64,000 bases of DNA from Sphingomonas pokkalii (GTDB taxonomy: Bacteria > Pseudomonadota > Alphaproteobacteria > Sphingomonadales > Sphingomonadaceae): the NCBI RefSeq assembly GCF_003096275.1, contig NZ_QENQ01000001.1, positions 398,034 to 462,033 of the forward strand, given 5' to 3'. The translations under genes were made by a program, and so were the position numbers. Within the stretch, counting starts at the first letter, position 1. Each line of letters starts with the position of its first letter. Below the pieces are notes generated by a model. The model had not been told where the DNA came from, ran no database searches, and worked only from the letters and a program-made list of their open reading frames with translations. This document shows positions 28,408 through 36,717 of this stretch, one piece after another.

Positions 28408-29480
28408 CGTGCGGTTCCGAAATCGAGATGCGTGCTGAAAAAGGGCAGGACGTGATTCTGGAATCGGTCCGCCACGGCGCTGGTATGATCGCCGGCATAG
28501 AGGGTGAAGCGGTTGGCGATGCCATAGCGATCGAGCTGCTCGTGCAGCTTCTGCGCGTCGAACCGCAGGCTGTCCTTGTCGCCCACATCGATCGCGATGG
28601 CGCGGTAGCGTCGCAGATCGTCGATATACTGATCGATAAAGGCCAGCGGGGCGTTGGCAGCCCATTTCGCCAGCACGTCGGCGCGCTGCTTTTCATCGCC
28701 GATCGGCAGGTCGAGATAGAGCGGCGGAGCCTTGGGATTGGGCGACCAGGCAGCAGCCGCCGCCAAGGTCGCGCGCAGCCCCCAGGGCAGGGCGGTTGCT
28801 GCATCGCGTGAGGTCACGCCTTTCAACTGCGCGATGGCGGCGGCGTCGAGCATTCCCGAATCGCGCGCAGACAGGCAGCAGGGGCTCATCATATAGACGG
28901 CGCCGAACACATCTGCATGGCGCATACCGATCCGGGTCGCGCCATATCCGCCCATCGAATGGCCGACCAGGCCGCGGCTCTCGCGTTTCGCCAGCGTGCG
29001 ATAGTGGCCGTCGATATAGGCGACGAGATCATGAGCGATGAAGCGCTCGAAATCGCCCGTCGTAGGCGAACTCGAATACATCGATCCATTATGCAGCGTC
29101 TTGCTGTCCGGCAGCACCAGAATCACCGGTTTGGCGCCCAACGCGAACGCGCCCTCGACTACCTGCGGCACATGGATTTCCCGAATCCACTGCTCCACGC
29201 CGATCGAATAGCCGTGCAGGGCATAGACCACGGGATAGCGTTTGTGAGGGTTGGCGGCATAGCCAGGTGGCAGCACGACGATGACATCGCGATCGGCGCT
29301 TTCACCTTCGAGATTGCCCTCGATGGCGGCGGCATGGACCTTGATGCGTTCCACCGTCACCGGTCGCGCATCCGGCACGATCGCCGGTACGCTGGTTTGT
29401 ACTTGCGCGGCAGCCGGGAAGGGCGCCAGCCCGATACTCGCCAACAGCAATGCCGCCGCCGCCCGATTCAGCCTGCCCAT
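28404..29480 (-). CDS. Secreted esterase, CE1/esterase-D-like (possible feruloyl or acetyl esterase)
   Basis: Alpha/beta hydrolase with signal peptide (ends PFPAAAQ at about residue 26). The catalytic serine is in GLVGHSMGGYGATRIG, the aspartate probably in VGDKDSLRF and the histidine in YAGDHTSAVADRFQNHV. The fold class includes feruloyl and acetyl xylan esterases, which fits the adjacent GH27, GH51 and GH3 genes, but substrate cannot be read from sequence. First gene of a two-gene leftward operon; the shared upstream region with GH51 contains an operator-like site. Confidence 0.85.
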   Translation of the reverse strand: MGRLNRAAAALLLASIGLAPFPAAAQVQTSVPAIVPDARPVTVERIKVHAAAIEGNLEGESADRDVIVVLPPGYAANPHKRYPVVYALHGYSIGVEQWIREIHVPQVVEGAFALGAKPVILVLPDSKTLHNGSMYSSSPTTGDFERFIAHDLVAYIDGHYRTLAKRESRGLVGHSMGGYGATRIGMRHADVFGAVYMMSPCCLSARDSGMLDAAAIAQLKGVTSRDAATALPWGLRATLAAAAAWSPNPKAPPLYLDLPIGDEKQRADVLAKWAANAPLAFIDQYIDDLRRYRAIAIDVGDKDSLRFDAQKLHEQLDRYGIANRFTLYAGDHTSAVADRFQNHVLPFFSTHLDFGTAR

Positions 29481-29608
29481 CCTGCGCTCTCCTGCCTGCT
29501 GGTGTGATCGCTTCTATTTGTCCGTGCAGCTTAAAGGTTACGCCCGTGGCCCTTTTCGCTCCGGCTGCCTGAAGATGCACCCAAATACCACCGATGTCGC
29601 TACAAATT

Positions 29609-29624
29609 GCGGTAGCGTTAACAT
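29609..29624. promoter_or_regulatory. LacI-type operator-like site, esterase/GH51 intergenic region
   Basis: GGTAGCGTTAAC at 29611-29622, a near-palindrome with a central CG typical of LacI-family operators. The same pattern, GATAGCGCTAAC, occurs at 33545-33556 before the TonB receptor; the shared consensus is GRTAGCGYTAAC. It lies in the 194-base divergent region and could regulate both operons. No LacI-family gene is in the window. Confidence 0.55.
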
Positions 29625-29674
29625 GCAAGTCGGCGTACATCAGGTCGGAGTAAATAGAAAGAGGGGAGAGGCTT

Positions 29675-31738
29675 ATGGCGTCGTTTCGCACCGCCACGTC
29701 TGCGCTCGTGCTCGCGCTCACTGCATCGGCCGCACACGGCCAGTCACTTCAGGCGACCATCGATGCCGGTCGTCGTTCGGCCCCGATCACCAAGTATGAA
29801 TATGGCATGTTCATCGAGCCCATCGGCGGGCTGGTTGCCCGCACCCTGTGGGCGGAGATGCTGGACGATCGGAAGTTCTACTATCCGGTGGTGTCGGCCG
29901 CGCGCGACGTGCCGCCGCCGCCCAACGCCGAGGGGCGACCGGGGGTCGCCTATCGCAAATGGCGGCCGGTGGGGGGCGACGATGCCGTCACCATGGATAC
30001 GCGCGACCCCTATGTCGGTGCCCAGAGCCCGAGCGTCGCGGTGGACGCCGCGGGTCCGCGCGGGCTCGCGCAGGAGGGAATCGGGGTGGCGGGCGGCAAA
30101 CGCTATGTCGGCACGCTGTGGCTGAGCGGCGATGCCGGGGCGAAGGTGCAGGTGCGCCTCACCTGGGGGCAGGCGAGCGACGCGGCGCAGACCGTGGCAC
30201 TGCCCGCGCCCGGCAGCGGCTGGCAGCGTGTCACCTTCGCGTTCGCGCCGACGGCGGACTCCGCAAATGCCCGGTTCGAGATCACCGGTACGGGCAGCGG
30301 CCGTTTCCGGGTCGCTGCCGTCTCGCTGATGCCGGAGGACAATATCGATGGCTGGCGCGCCGACACCATCGCCCTCGCGCGCTCGCTCAACTCGGGTTTC
30401 TGGCGGTTGCCGGGCGGCAATTTCCTGTCCGACTGGGATTGGCACGAAGCGATCGGCCCGCGCGACAAGCGCCCGCCGATGTTCGACTATGCCTGGAGTG
30501 CGATGCAGCCCAACGATCTGGGCATGGACGAGTGGATGACGCTCACCCGGCTGCTCGATGTGGAGCCCTATGTCACGGTGAATGCCGGGCTGGGCGATGC
30601 CAATTCGGCGGCCGAGGAGGTAGAATATCTGAACGGTCCTGCGACGAGCGAATGGGGCGCCAAGCGCGCTGCCAACGGGCATCCGGAGCCCTATCGGGTA
30701 CGTTTCTGGAACATCGGCAACGAGCCCTATGGCTGGTGGCAGATCGGCCGCACCACGCTCGATTACTTCATGATCAAGCATAATGATTTCGCGCGAGCGA
30801 TGCGGGCCAAGGATCCTTCGATCGTGCTGATCGGATCGGGCGCGATGCCGGACCAGATGCACCCCAAGGGCACCCAGGAAAATCCTACCCTGGCAAGCAT
30901 TCAGCACAAGTTCGGTACCGATGAGGACTGGACCGGCGGCCTGTTCGCCAAGGCCTGGGGGAATTTCGACGGCGTCAGCGAGCATTGGTACGACCGCGCC
31001 GAACAGCGGCCCAACGCGCCGGCCGATGCCGAACTGATCGAATATGTCCGCTCGCCTTCCAACCAGGTTCGGATGAAGGCCGAGGAGTGGAAGATCTACG
31101 AACAGCGCTTTCCCGCGATCCGGGAGAAGAAGATCTTCCTGTCGATGGACGAATATGCCTATTTCGGGCCACCGACGCTCAAGAACGCACTCGCTTACTC
31201 GATGGTGCTGCAGGAAATGCTGCGCCATACCGACTTCCTGACCATGGCGGCCTTTACCACCGGCGCTTCGACGATGGATATTACGCCGACGGCATCGGTG
31301 CTCAACACGACCGGGCTGGTTTTCAAGCTGTATGGCGAACATTTCGGCGCAGGCACGGTACCGATCGCGCTCGACGGCACGGTGCCCCAGCCCGATCCCA
31401 AATATGTCGTCGGCTACAGCCATCCGCAGGTGAAGGCGGGCAGCGCGACCTGGCCGCTCGACATGATCGCGGCGCTGAGTGCCGATGGGCGGACGTTGAA
31501 GATCGCGATCGTCAACGCCACGCATCGGCCGCAAACCGTGGCGGTGGCGCTGAAGGGTGTGAAGACGCGCGGCGCCGGGCGGCAATGGCTGTTGACCGGG
31601 GCATCGCTCGACGCTGCGAACAAGGTCGGCGCGGCGCCTGGTGTTTCGGTACGGGAATCGAACGTGCCGGCACTCGGCAAGCGCCTTACCGTGCCGGCCA
31701 CGGCCACCGTGATCTACGCATTCCCGGTTCTGCGGTGA
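29675..31738 (+). CDS. GH51 alpha-L-arabinofuranosidase
   Basis: Secreted exo-enzyme releasing L-arabinose from arabinoxylan, arabinan or arabinogalactan side chains. The signal peptide ends AAHGQ at residue 23; YGMFIEPIGGLVARTLWAEM is the GH51 N-terminal hallmark; a carbohydrate-binding-like insert covers about 100-220. The acid/base is E350 in FWNIGNEPYG and the nucleophile E493 in FLSMDEYAYFG. 687 residues. GGGGAGAGG lies eight bases before ATG. It converges with the cupin gene with three bases between the stops. Confidence 0.95.
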   Translation: MASFRTATSALVLALTASAAHGQSLQATIDAGRRSAPITKYEYGMFIEPIGGLVARTLWAEMLDDRKFYYPVVSAARDVPPPPNAEGRPGVAYRKWRPVGGDDAVTMDTRDPYVGAQSPSVAVDAAGPRGLAQEGIGVAGGKRYVGTLWLSGDAGAKVQVRLTWGQASDAAQTVALPAPGSGWQRVTFAFAPTADSANARFEITGTGSGRFRVAAVSLMPEDNIDGWRADTIALARSLNSGFWRLPGGNFLSDWDWHEAIGPRDKRPPMFDYAWSAMQPNDLGMDEWMTLTRLLDVEPYVTVNAGLGDANSAAEEVEYLNGPATSEWGAKRAANGHPEPYRVRFWNIGNEPYGWWQIGRTTLDYFMIKHNDFARAMRAKDPSIVLIGSGAMPDQMHPKGTQENPTLASIQHKFGTDEDWTGGLFAKAWGNFDGVSEHWYDRAEQRPNAPADAELIEYVRSPSNQVRMKAEEWKIYEQRFPAIREKKIFLSMDEYAYFGPPTLKNALAYSMVLQEMLRHTDFLTMAAFTTGASTMDITPTASVLNTTGLVFKLYGEHFGAGTVPIALDGTVPQPDPKYVVGYSHPQVKAGSATWPLDMIAALSADGRTLKIAIVNATHRPQTVAVALKGVKTRGAGRQWLLTGASLDAANKVGAAPGVSVRESNVPALGKRLTVPATATVIYAFPVLR

Positions 31739-31741
31739 CGT

Positions 31742-32731
31742 TCAGCCGCCGCGGAGCACCTGCATCACGAAGGCGCGGATCCGGCCGAGATTCTCTCGCG
31801 TGCTGCGCAGGATGCCATGCGCCTCCGGCGGCAGATGTGCGAGCGGGTGGCCGTCCGGCCGAAAGACATAATGATCGAAAAAGGCCCGCCAGGCGGCACG
31901 CTCGGCCGCCGGGCGCTCGGCCAGCGTGGTCATTGCCAGCAGCATCGCAGTGTAGGGCGAGTCCGTCCCGGCGGTGAATCCGTCCCACCAATAGTTGAGC
32001 AGCAGGTTGAACGGTGCCGTTGCCTCCACCTGATGCCACCACAGCTTGGGCAGGTAGAGCGCATCGCCGGCCTCCAGCGTGACCGTCTCCGCTCTGGCGC
32101 TTGCGGCGGCGAAGCGGGGATAGCGGGGATCGCCCGCCTCGGCACCCGCCGCCAGGCTTACCGGTTGGCCCGCCATGGTATGGTCGATCGGGCCGACATA
32201 GAGATCGCCGATCGCATCCGGCGGATAGAGCGTGAAGCGGCGCGTGCCGGCCATCACGCAGGCAAGATTGTCGAAGCGATCATAATGGCACGCGACCTGC
32301 GAGGCACTGCCGATCCAGAGCCGCGGCATGACGCCGGGCGGTGCGAGGGGCAGGGGGTTGGCTTCGGCGAGACCGGGCAGATGCACCTCGGCCGGCAGCG
32401 AGCCGAGATAGATGCTGTCGCCGCCCGGCGTCGCTGCGGCGGCGCCGATCCGGGCGAGCGCGACCGGCAGCGTCATCGTCTCCCGGGCGAAGTTGAATCC
32501 GTCGGTGCGATCGCCATAGCCGTATCGCCCGGCAATTTCCGGCTTACCCACAAAGGCTTGTGCCGATGCGCCGGAATCGAACCCGAGCAGATAGGGAATT
32601 AGCGTGTCGAGTGCGCGGGCAGCCCGGAACAGTTGCACCTTCTTCGCAAGGCCGCGAATCACGACCGGGCGACATGCCCGCCGGTGCGTTTCGAACGGAG
32701 CAAGCTCTTCGTCGCGGAGGGTCTCGATCAT
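31742..32731 (-). CDS. Cupin-like (JmjC-related) oxygenase family protein
   Basis: Cupin_8 / JmjC-like protein, a fold used by Fe(II)/2-oxoglutarate hydroxylases that act on proteins. Likely metal ligands are the H and D of ACHYDRFDN and the later histidine in LPKLWWHQVEA. No signal peptide, 329 residues. Families of this type recur next to SapC, a flavin halogenase and a TonB receptor in sphingomonads and relatives, as here. It follows the SapC gene by 12 bases. Substrate unknown. Confidence 0.83.
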   Translation of the reverse strand: MIETLRDEELAPFETHRRACRPVVIRGLAKKVQLFRAARALDTLIPYLLGFDSGASAQAFVGKPEIAGRYGYGDRTDGFNFARETMTLPVALARIGAAAATPGGDSIYLGSLPAEVHLPGLAEANPLPLAPPGVMPRLWIGSASQVACHYDRFDNLACVMAGTRRFTLYPPDAIGDLYVGPIDHTMAGQPVSLAAGAEAGDPRYPRFAAASARAETVTLEAGDALYLPKLWWHQVEATAPFNLLLNYWWDGFTAGTDSPYTAMLLAMTTLAERPAAERAAWRAFFDHYVFRPDGHPLAHLPPEAHGILRSTRENLGRIRAFVMQVLRGG

Positions 32732-32743
32732 CGGCAGCGGCGC

Positions 32744-33421
32744 TCAGCCCGCCAGCTGACGGTTGCGCCGGCCCGCCAGGACCGGAATCTGCCGCAGCGA
32801 GCCCGCCATCGCATAGATCAGCGGCAGTTGCCCGGCGCGGAACAGCGCCAGCACCGCGGCATCGTCGAGATCGCCCAGCGCATCGAGGCTTATTGTGTAG
32901 AGTCCCGCCAGTTCGAGCGTGCGGCCATCGTCGAAGCGCAAGGAAAGATCGATCGGTTCCACCAGCCGGTGGGCCAGCAACGCATCCACGAAGGCCGTAT
33001 TCGCTTCGGCGCCGTGGTGCAGCTGCGCCAGTACCTGCCGGATTCGGCGTAGCGCCGGGGCGGGGGCACCTTCGCCATCGAACAGCGGCTCGCCGGCCTC
33101 CGTGCTGAATCGCGCGGCCTGCGGATCGATCGCGATCGCGTCGCCTGCAATCAGGAAGCCTTCGCGTTCGACCAGCAGTGGCCAGAATCCTTCGCCGGGA
33201 CGGAGTTCGACCAGGATCTCCCCGGCTTCGAAGCCCAGCATCGCCCCGGCATAGAAGCGGCCGGTCTGGGCATCCTTGGTCAGCAGGATCGGGCACAACG
33301 CGGCGGCAGCGGCAAACTCCTCCGGCACGATGGGGACGAAATGGGGCAGGGGCGCCACCGGCGGCTGGAGCCGGAGCGCCCGATGTTCGGCCGAATCGAG
33401 CAGGGTAAGATCATCAGCCAT
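32744..33421 (-). CDS. SapC family protein
   Basis: 225-residue cytosolic protein of the SapC family, named after a Campylobacter S-layer locus; its biochemical role is unknown. Family features include PHFVPIVPEEF, then ILLTKDAQTGRFYAGAMLGF and EGFWPLLVEREGFLIAGD. ATG at 33421 is chosen over 33427 because GAGAGG then sits six bases upstream. It leads a two-gene operon with the cupin-like gene and is divergent from the TonB receptor. Confidence 0.87.
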   Translation of the reverse strand: MADDLTLLDSAEHRALRLQPPVAPLPHFVPIVPEEFAAAAALCPILLTKDAQTGRFYAGAMLGFEAGEILVELRPGEGFWPLLVEREGFLIAGDAIAIDPQAARFSTEAGEPLFDGEGAPAPALRRIRQVLAQLHHGAEANTAFVDALLAHRLVEPIDLSLRFDDGRTLELAGLYTISLDALGDLDDAAVLALFRAGQLPLIYAMAGSLRQIPVLAGRRNRQLAG

Positions 33422-33747
33422 GGCCATCCTCTCGTAATCCTGCGCCGTCGGCGGGTGCCCGCCGCTTGGCCGTGCATATCCCGCCGCCGGCGCGACGCCA
33501 ATGCCCGGACTAAAGCAAAAGACTACGCCGACAAATTTGATGTTGATAGCGCTAACGTGAAACGATACAATTCGTATAGATTCGCAGAATAAGAATGAAT
33601 CGGGGAGGATGCTTTGCCGCCTATTTGCGGATGTGAAGACGCATACCTTTTCTCCGAGCAGGGTCAGCACGGCTATCGATGCTGCAGCTGCGAATTATGG
33701 CGCGCAATTTCGCGCCATGCTTCGAACCCATAATGGACGGAGGGGGT
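33422..33747. promoter_or_regulatory. Divergent control region between SapC and the TonB receptor
   Basis: 326 bases without a gene. A strong candidate rightward promoter TTGATA-N17-TACAAT lies at 33543-33571, and a LacI-type operator-like site GATAGCGCTAAC at 33545-33556 overlaps its -35. A leader of about 170 bases then runs to the receptor start. The leftward part shows no clear promoter. The region is noticeably richer in A and T than the genes. Confidence 0.65.
33543..33571 (+). promoter_or_regulatory. Promoter of the TonB receptor, with overlapping operator
   Basis: TTGATA and TACAAT hexamers separated by 17 bases, each one mismatch from the sigma-70 consensus. The operator-like palindrome at 33545-33556 covers the -35 and start of the spacer, the position expected for a repressor that blocks polymerase. 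Confidence 0.65.
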
Positions 33748-36648
33748 ATGAATATTCGAAACAATGGTCTCCAGCCATCGCGTCGCCATAAACGGTGGAT
33801 GCTGGCGGGGGCATCGAGCATGGTCGTGCTGGGTCTTGCCGCTCCGGCGCGCGCGCAGGACGGGCCCGGTGTGACGGCGCAGAGTCAGGACGAGGAGATC
33901 ATCGTCACCGGTATCCGCGGCTCGCTGCAACGCAACCTCGATGCGAAGCGCAACGCGTCCGGCGTGATCGAGCAGATTTCCTCCGAAGATATCGGCAAGT
34001 TCCCGGATTCGAACGTTGCCGCATCGCTGCAGCGCCTGCCGGGCATTTCGATCCAGCGCGACGGACCGCGCGGCGAGCCCAATGGCGTAACGGTGCGCGG
34101 CTTCGGTGGCGATTTTAACGAAACGCTGGTGGACGGCCGGCGCCTGTCGACGGCGACGGGCGGCCGCTCGATCGATTTCTCCACCGTCGGTTCGGATTTC
34201 GTCGGCGGGCTGACGGTGCTGAAGACCCCGGACGTGTCGCTATCGTCCAGCTCGATCGGCGCGACGATCAATGTTTCCTATCCCAAGCCATTCGATCGTC
34301 CCGGCTTCCATCTCGCCGCTTCGGTTTCCGGTTCGATCCAGGACGATGCCGGCAAGATCGTTCCCACCGGCGGCCTGCTGATCAGCAAGACCTTCGCCGA
34401 TGATACCTTTGGCATCCTCGCCAACGCCATCTACACGCGGCACGACACCCAGACGAACAATGTGTTCGTCCATGGCTGGCCGGGCGGCAAGATCGCGCCT
34501 TGCCAGCAGGCCGGCAGCACGGCCGCAACCTGCAACCCGACCGACGATGCGAACGCGCCGGCCAGCCAGCGCAAGACGGTCGTAAGCTGGTTCGAACAGC
34601 AGTTCGGCGCGACGCAGAACTATACGCGCGACGAACGTGTCGATGGCCGGATCGCGTTGCAGTGGAAGCCATCGGACACGGTGTTGCTGACGCTCGACAA
34701 CAATTATTCCGACCAGCGCGTCAACACCGATAATTTCGGCTTCGGCATCTGGTTCAATCAGGGCAGCCTTCGCAATGTGAAGCTCGATCAGAACGGTACG
34801 ATCGTCGACTTCACCCAGGCCGGCTCCCAGACCGACTTCACCGCCGGCACCGACAGCAATTATCGTCGCACCAACCAGACGGGCTTCAACGTCAAGTGGG
34901 ACGTGACCGACAAGTTGCAGGTGGAAGGCGATGCCAGCCTGTCGAAGAGCTGGCTGAACCCCGATGGCCGGATCAGTTCGCTGGGTGCCGATGTAGGCTA
35001 TGGCTTCGGTATCGGGCCGACGCTGGGCATCGCGATCAACGGCGACAGCAAGAACAGCATTCCGGTGCTGCACGATTACGGCGTGAACGGCACCGCCAGC
35101 CGCTGGGCGGATCTGTCCGCGATCGGCAGCCATGTGACGGTCAACATCGCCAACAAGAACCGCGATACGATCAAGCAGGGCCGGCTGGGGCTGAAATGGC
35201 AGCAGGACGATCTGACGCTGCGGGTCGGCGGCTCCTATCTCGACGACCAGTTCAGCTTCCGCAGCGCCAACACGTTCGCCAATAATTTCTGGCAGGCCTA
35301 TTCGGGCTATGGTCCCGCTTCGGGTACCAATGGCGGCGTCGCGATGCCGGCCAGCCTGTTCAAGGGCACGGTCGGCACCGCCAACTTCCTGCCGGGATAT
35401 ACCGGCGCGCTGCCACCGGTGCTGCTCAACTTCCGCGCGGCGGACTATCAGGCCTTCCTCACGGGCCTCGGCAACCCGCAGACCAAGGTGATTCCGGGCT
35501 ACAACACCGGATGCTGCAACGGCGCCTTCAACGGGCAGTTTGCGGTGGCGGATGATGTCGGCAGCACCCGCGACATCGGCGAGAAGACCTGGGCGCTCTA
35601 TGTCTCGGCGAACTTCAAGAGCGAAATCGCCGGGATGCCCTTCTTCTTCAACGCCGGCGTGCGCGAGGAAGTCACGCACGTCACCTCCACCGGCATCGGC
35701 CGCCTGCCGACGTCGATCACGCCGAGCACGACCGATCCGACGCTGCTCACCATCGCTTTCGGCAACCAGCAGGCGATCACCACCAAGTCGGATTATGCCT
35801 ATCTGTTGCCGTCGGTGGACATGAAGCTCGAACTGACCGACGCGCTGCACCTGCGTTTCGATGCCTCGCGCACGCTGACCCGACCGACGCTGAACCTGTT
35901 GACGCCAGCGCTCAACATCGGTGTCGGCCAGCGGATCGGCGCGTTGACGGCGGATGGCGGCAACCCCACGCTACAGCCCTATCTGGCCGACAATTTCGAT
36001 GCGGCGGTGGAATGGTATTATCAGCGCAACTCGTATGCGGCGGTGAACTTCTTCCTGAAGGACGTGCGCAACTTCATTGTGCAGGGCGTGCAGCGCCAGA
36101 CGATCAACGGCGTCGTCGATCCCTCGACGGGGCAGCCGGCGCAGTTCAGCGTCTCCCAGCGGGTGAATGGACCCCGGGCGACCGTGAAGGGTGTCGAAAT
36201 CGCCTGGCAGAACACGTTCGGCAACAGCGGCTTCGGCTTCATCGCCAACGCTACCCTGGTCGATACCAACCGACCCTATGACCCGACCGATATCAGCCAG
36301 AGCGGTTTCGCGGTGACCGGCCTCGCCAATTCAGCCAATTTCGTCGGCTTCTACGACAAGAACGGCATCGAATTCCGCGCGGCGGCGAACTGGCGCGACA
36401 AATATCTGCTCGCCTTCGGCCAGGCGCAGAACACCGGCGCGTTCGGGGCCGAGCCTACCTTCGTCAATTCCAGCCTCCAGATCGATCTGAGCGCCAGCTA
36501 CCAGATCACGGAGCGGATCAACGTGTTCGGCGAAGCGCTCAACATCACCGACGAGGTGCAGAGCACCCATGGCCGTTTCGCCAACCAACTGCTCGATGTG
36601 TGGGCGTATGGCCGGCGCTTCACGGCGGGCGTGCGCTATCGCTTCTGA
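33748..36648 (+). CDS. TonB-dependent receptor
   Basis: Outer-membrane active transporter, probably for oligosaccharides given the surrounding glycosidases. The signal peptide ends AAPARAQ near residue 38; a possible TonB box EEIIVTGIRG follows, then the plug domain (EDIGKFPDSNVAASLQRLPG) and a long barrel with strand pairs ending YGRRFTAGVRYRF, the aromatic C-terminal signature. 966 residues, the large Caulobacter-type class. ATG at 33748 has GGAGGGGG just upstream; an ATG at 33733 would add five residues. Terminator at 36666-36701. Confidence 0.95.
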   Translation: MNIRNNGLQPSRRHKRWMLAGASSMVVLGLAAPARAQDGPGVTAQSQDEEIIVTGIRGSLQRNLDAKRNASGVIEQISSEDIGKFPDSNVAASLQRLPGISIQRDGPRGEPNGVTVRGFGGDFNETLVDGRRLSTATGGRSIDFSTVGSDFVGGLTVLKTPDVSLSSSSIGATINVSYPKPFDRPGFHLAASVSGSIQDDAGKIVPTGGLLISKTFADDTFGILANAIYTRHDTQTNNVFVHGWPGGKIAPCQQAGSTAATCNPTDDANAPASQRKTVVSWFEQQFGATQNYTRDERVDGRIALQWKPSDTVLLTLDNNYSDQRVNTDNFGFGIWFNQGSLRNVKLDQNGTIVDFTQAGSQTDFTAGTDSNYRRTNQTGFNVKWDVTDKLQVEGDASLSKSWLNPDGRISSLGADVGYGFGIGPTLGIAINGDSKNSIPVLHDYGVNGTASRWADLSAIGSHVTVNIANKNRDTIKQGRLGLKWQQDDLTLRVGGSYLDDQFSFRSANTFANNFWQAYSGYGPASGTNGGVAMPASLFKGTVGTANFLPGYTGALPPVLLNFRAADYQAFLTGLGNPQTKVIPGYNTGCCNGAFNGQFAVADDVGSTRDIGEKTWALYVSANFKSEIAGMPFFFNAGVREEVTHVTSTGIGRLPTSITPSTTDPTLLTIAFGNQQAITTKSDYAYLLPSVDMKLELTDALHLRFDASRTLTRPTLNLLTPALNIGVGQRIGALTADGGNPTLQPYLADNFDAAVEWYYQRNSYAAVNFFLKDVRNFIVQGVQRQTINGVVDPSTGQPAQFSVSQRVNGPRATVKGVEIAWQNTFGNSGFGFIANATLVDTNRPYDPTDISQSGFAVTGLANSANFVGFYDKNGIEFRAAANWRDKYLLAFGQAQNTGAFGAEPTFVNSSLQIDLSASYQITERINVFGEALNITDEVQSTHGRFANQLLDVWAYGRRFTAGVRYRF

Positions 36649-36665
36649 AGCCTCTTCCCACGACT

Positions 36666-36701
36666 GGGGATGCCGGTATCGTCCGGCATCCCCTTCTTTT
36701 T
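36666..36701 (+). terminator. Intrinsic terminator between TonB receptor and halogenase
   Basis: Perfect 11-base-pair stem GGGGATGCCGG / CCGGCATCCCC, TATCGT loop, then TTCTTTTT, 17 bases after the receptor stop. It ends 16 bases before the halogenase start, so it probably reduces, and may fully separate, downstream expression. Confidence 0.88.
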
Positions 36702-36717
36702 CCACGGGTCGGCACGC

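Noticed and set aside
25237..28455. 1072-residue open frame on the plus strand across MipA and GH27
   Set aside because: Compositional shadow opposite the GH27 and MipA genes, which have signal peptides and catalytic residues; no recognisable domain in the long frame.
36670..36717. ATG at 36670 as the halogenase start
   Set aside because: It lies inside the stem of an intrinsic terminator and adds 16 residues before the dinucleotide fold; GTG at 36718 fits the family N-terminus.
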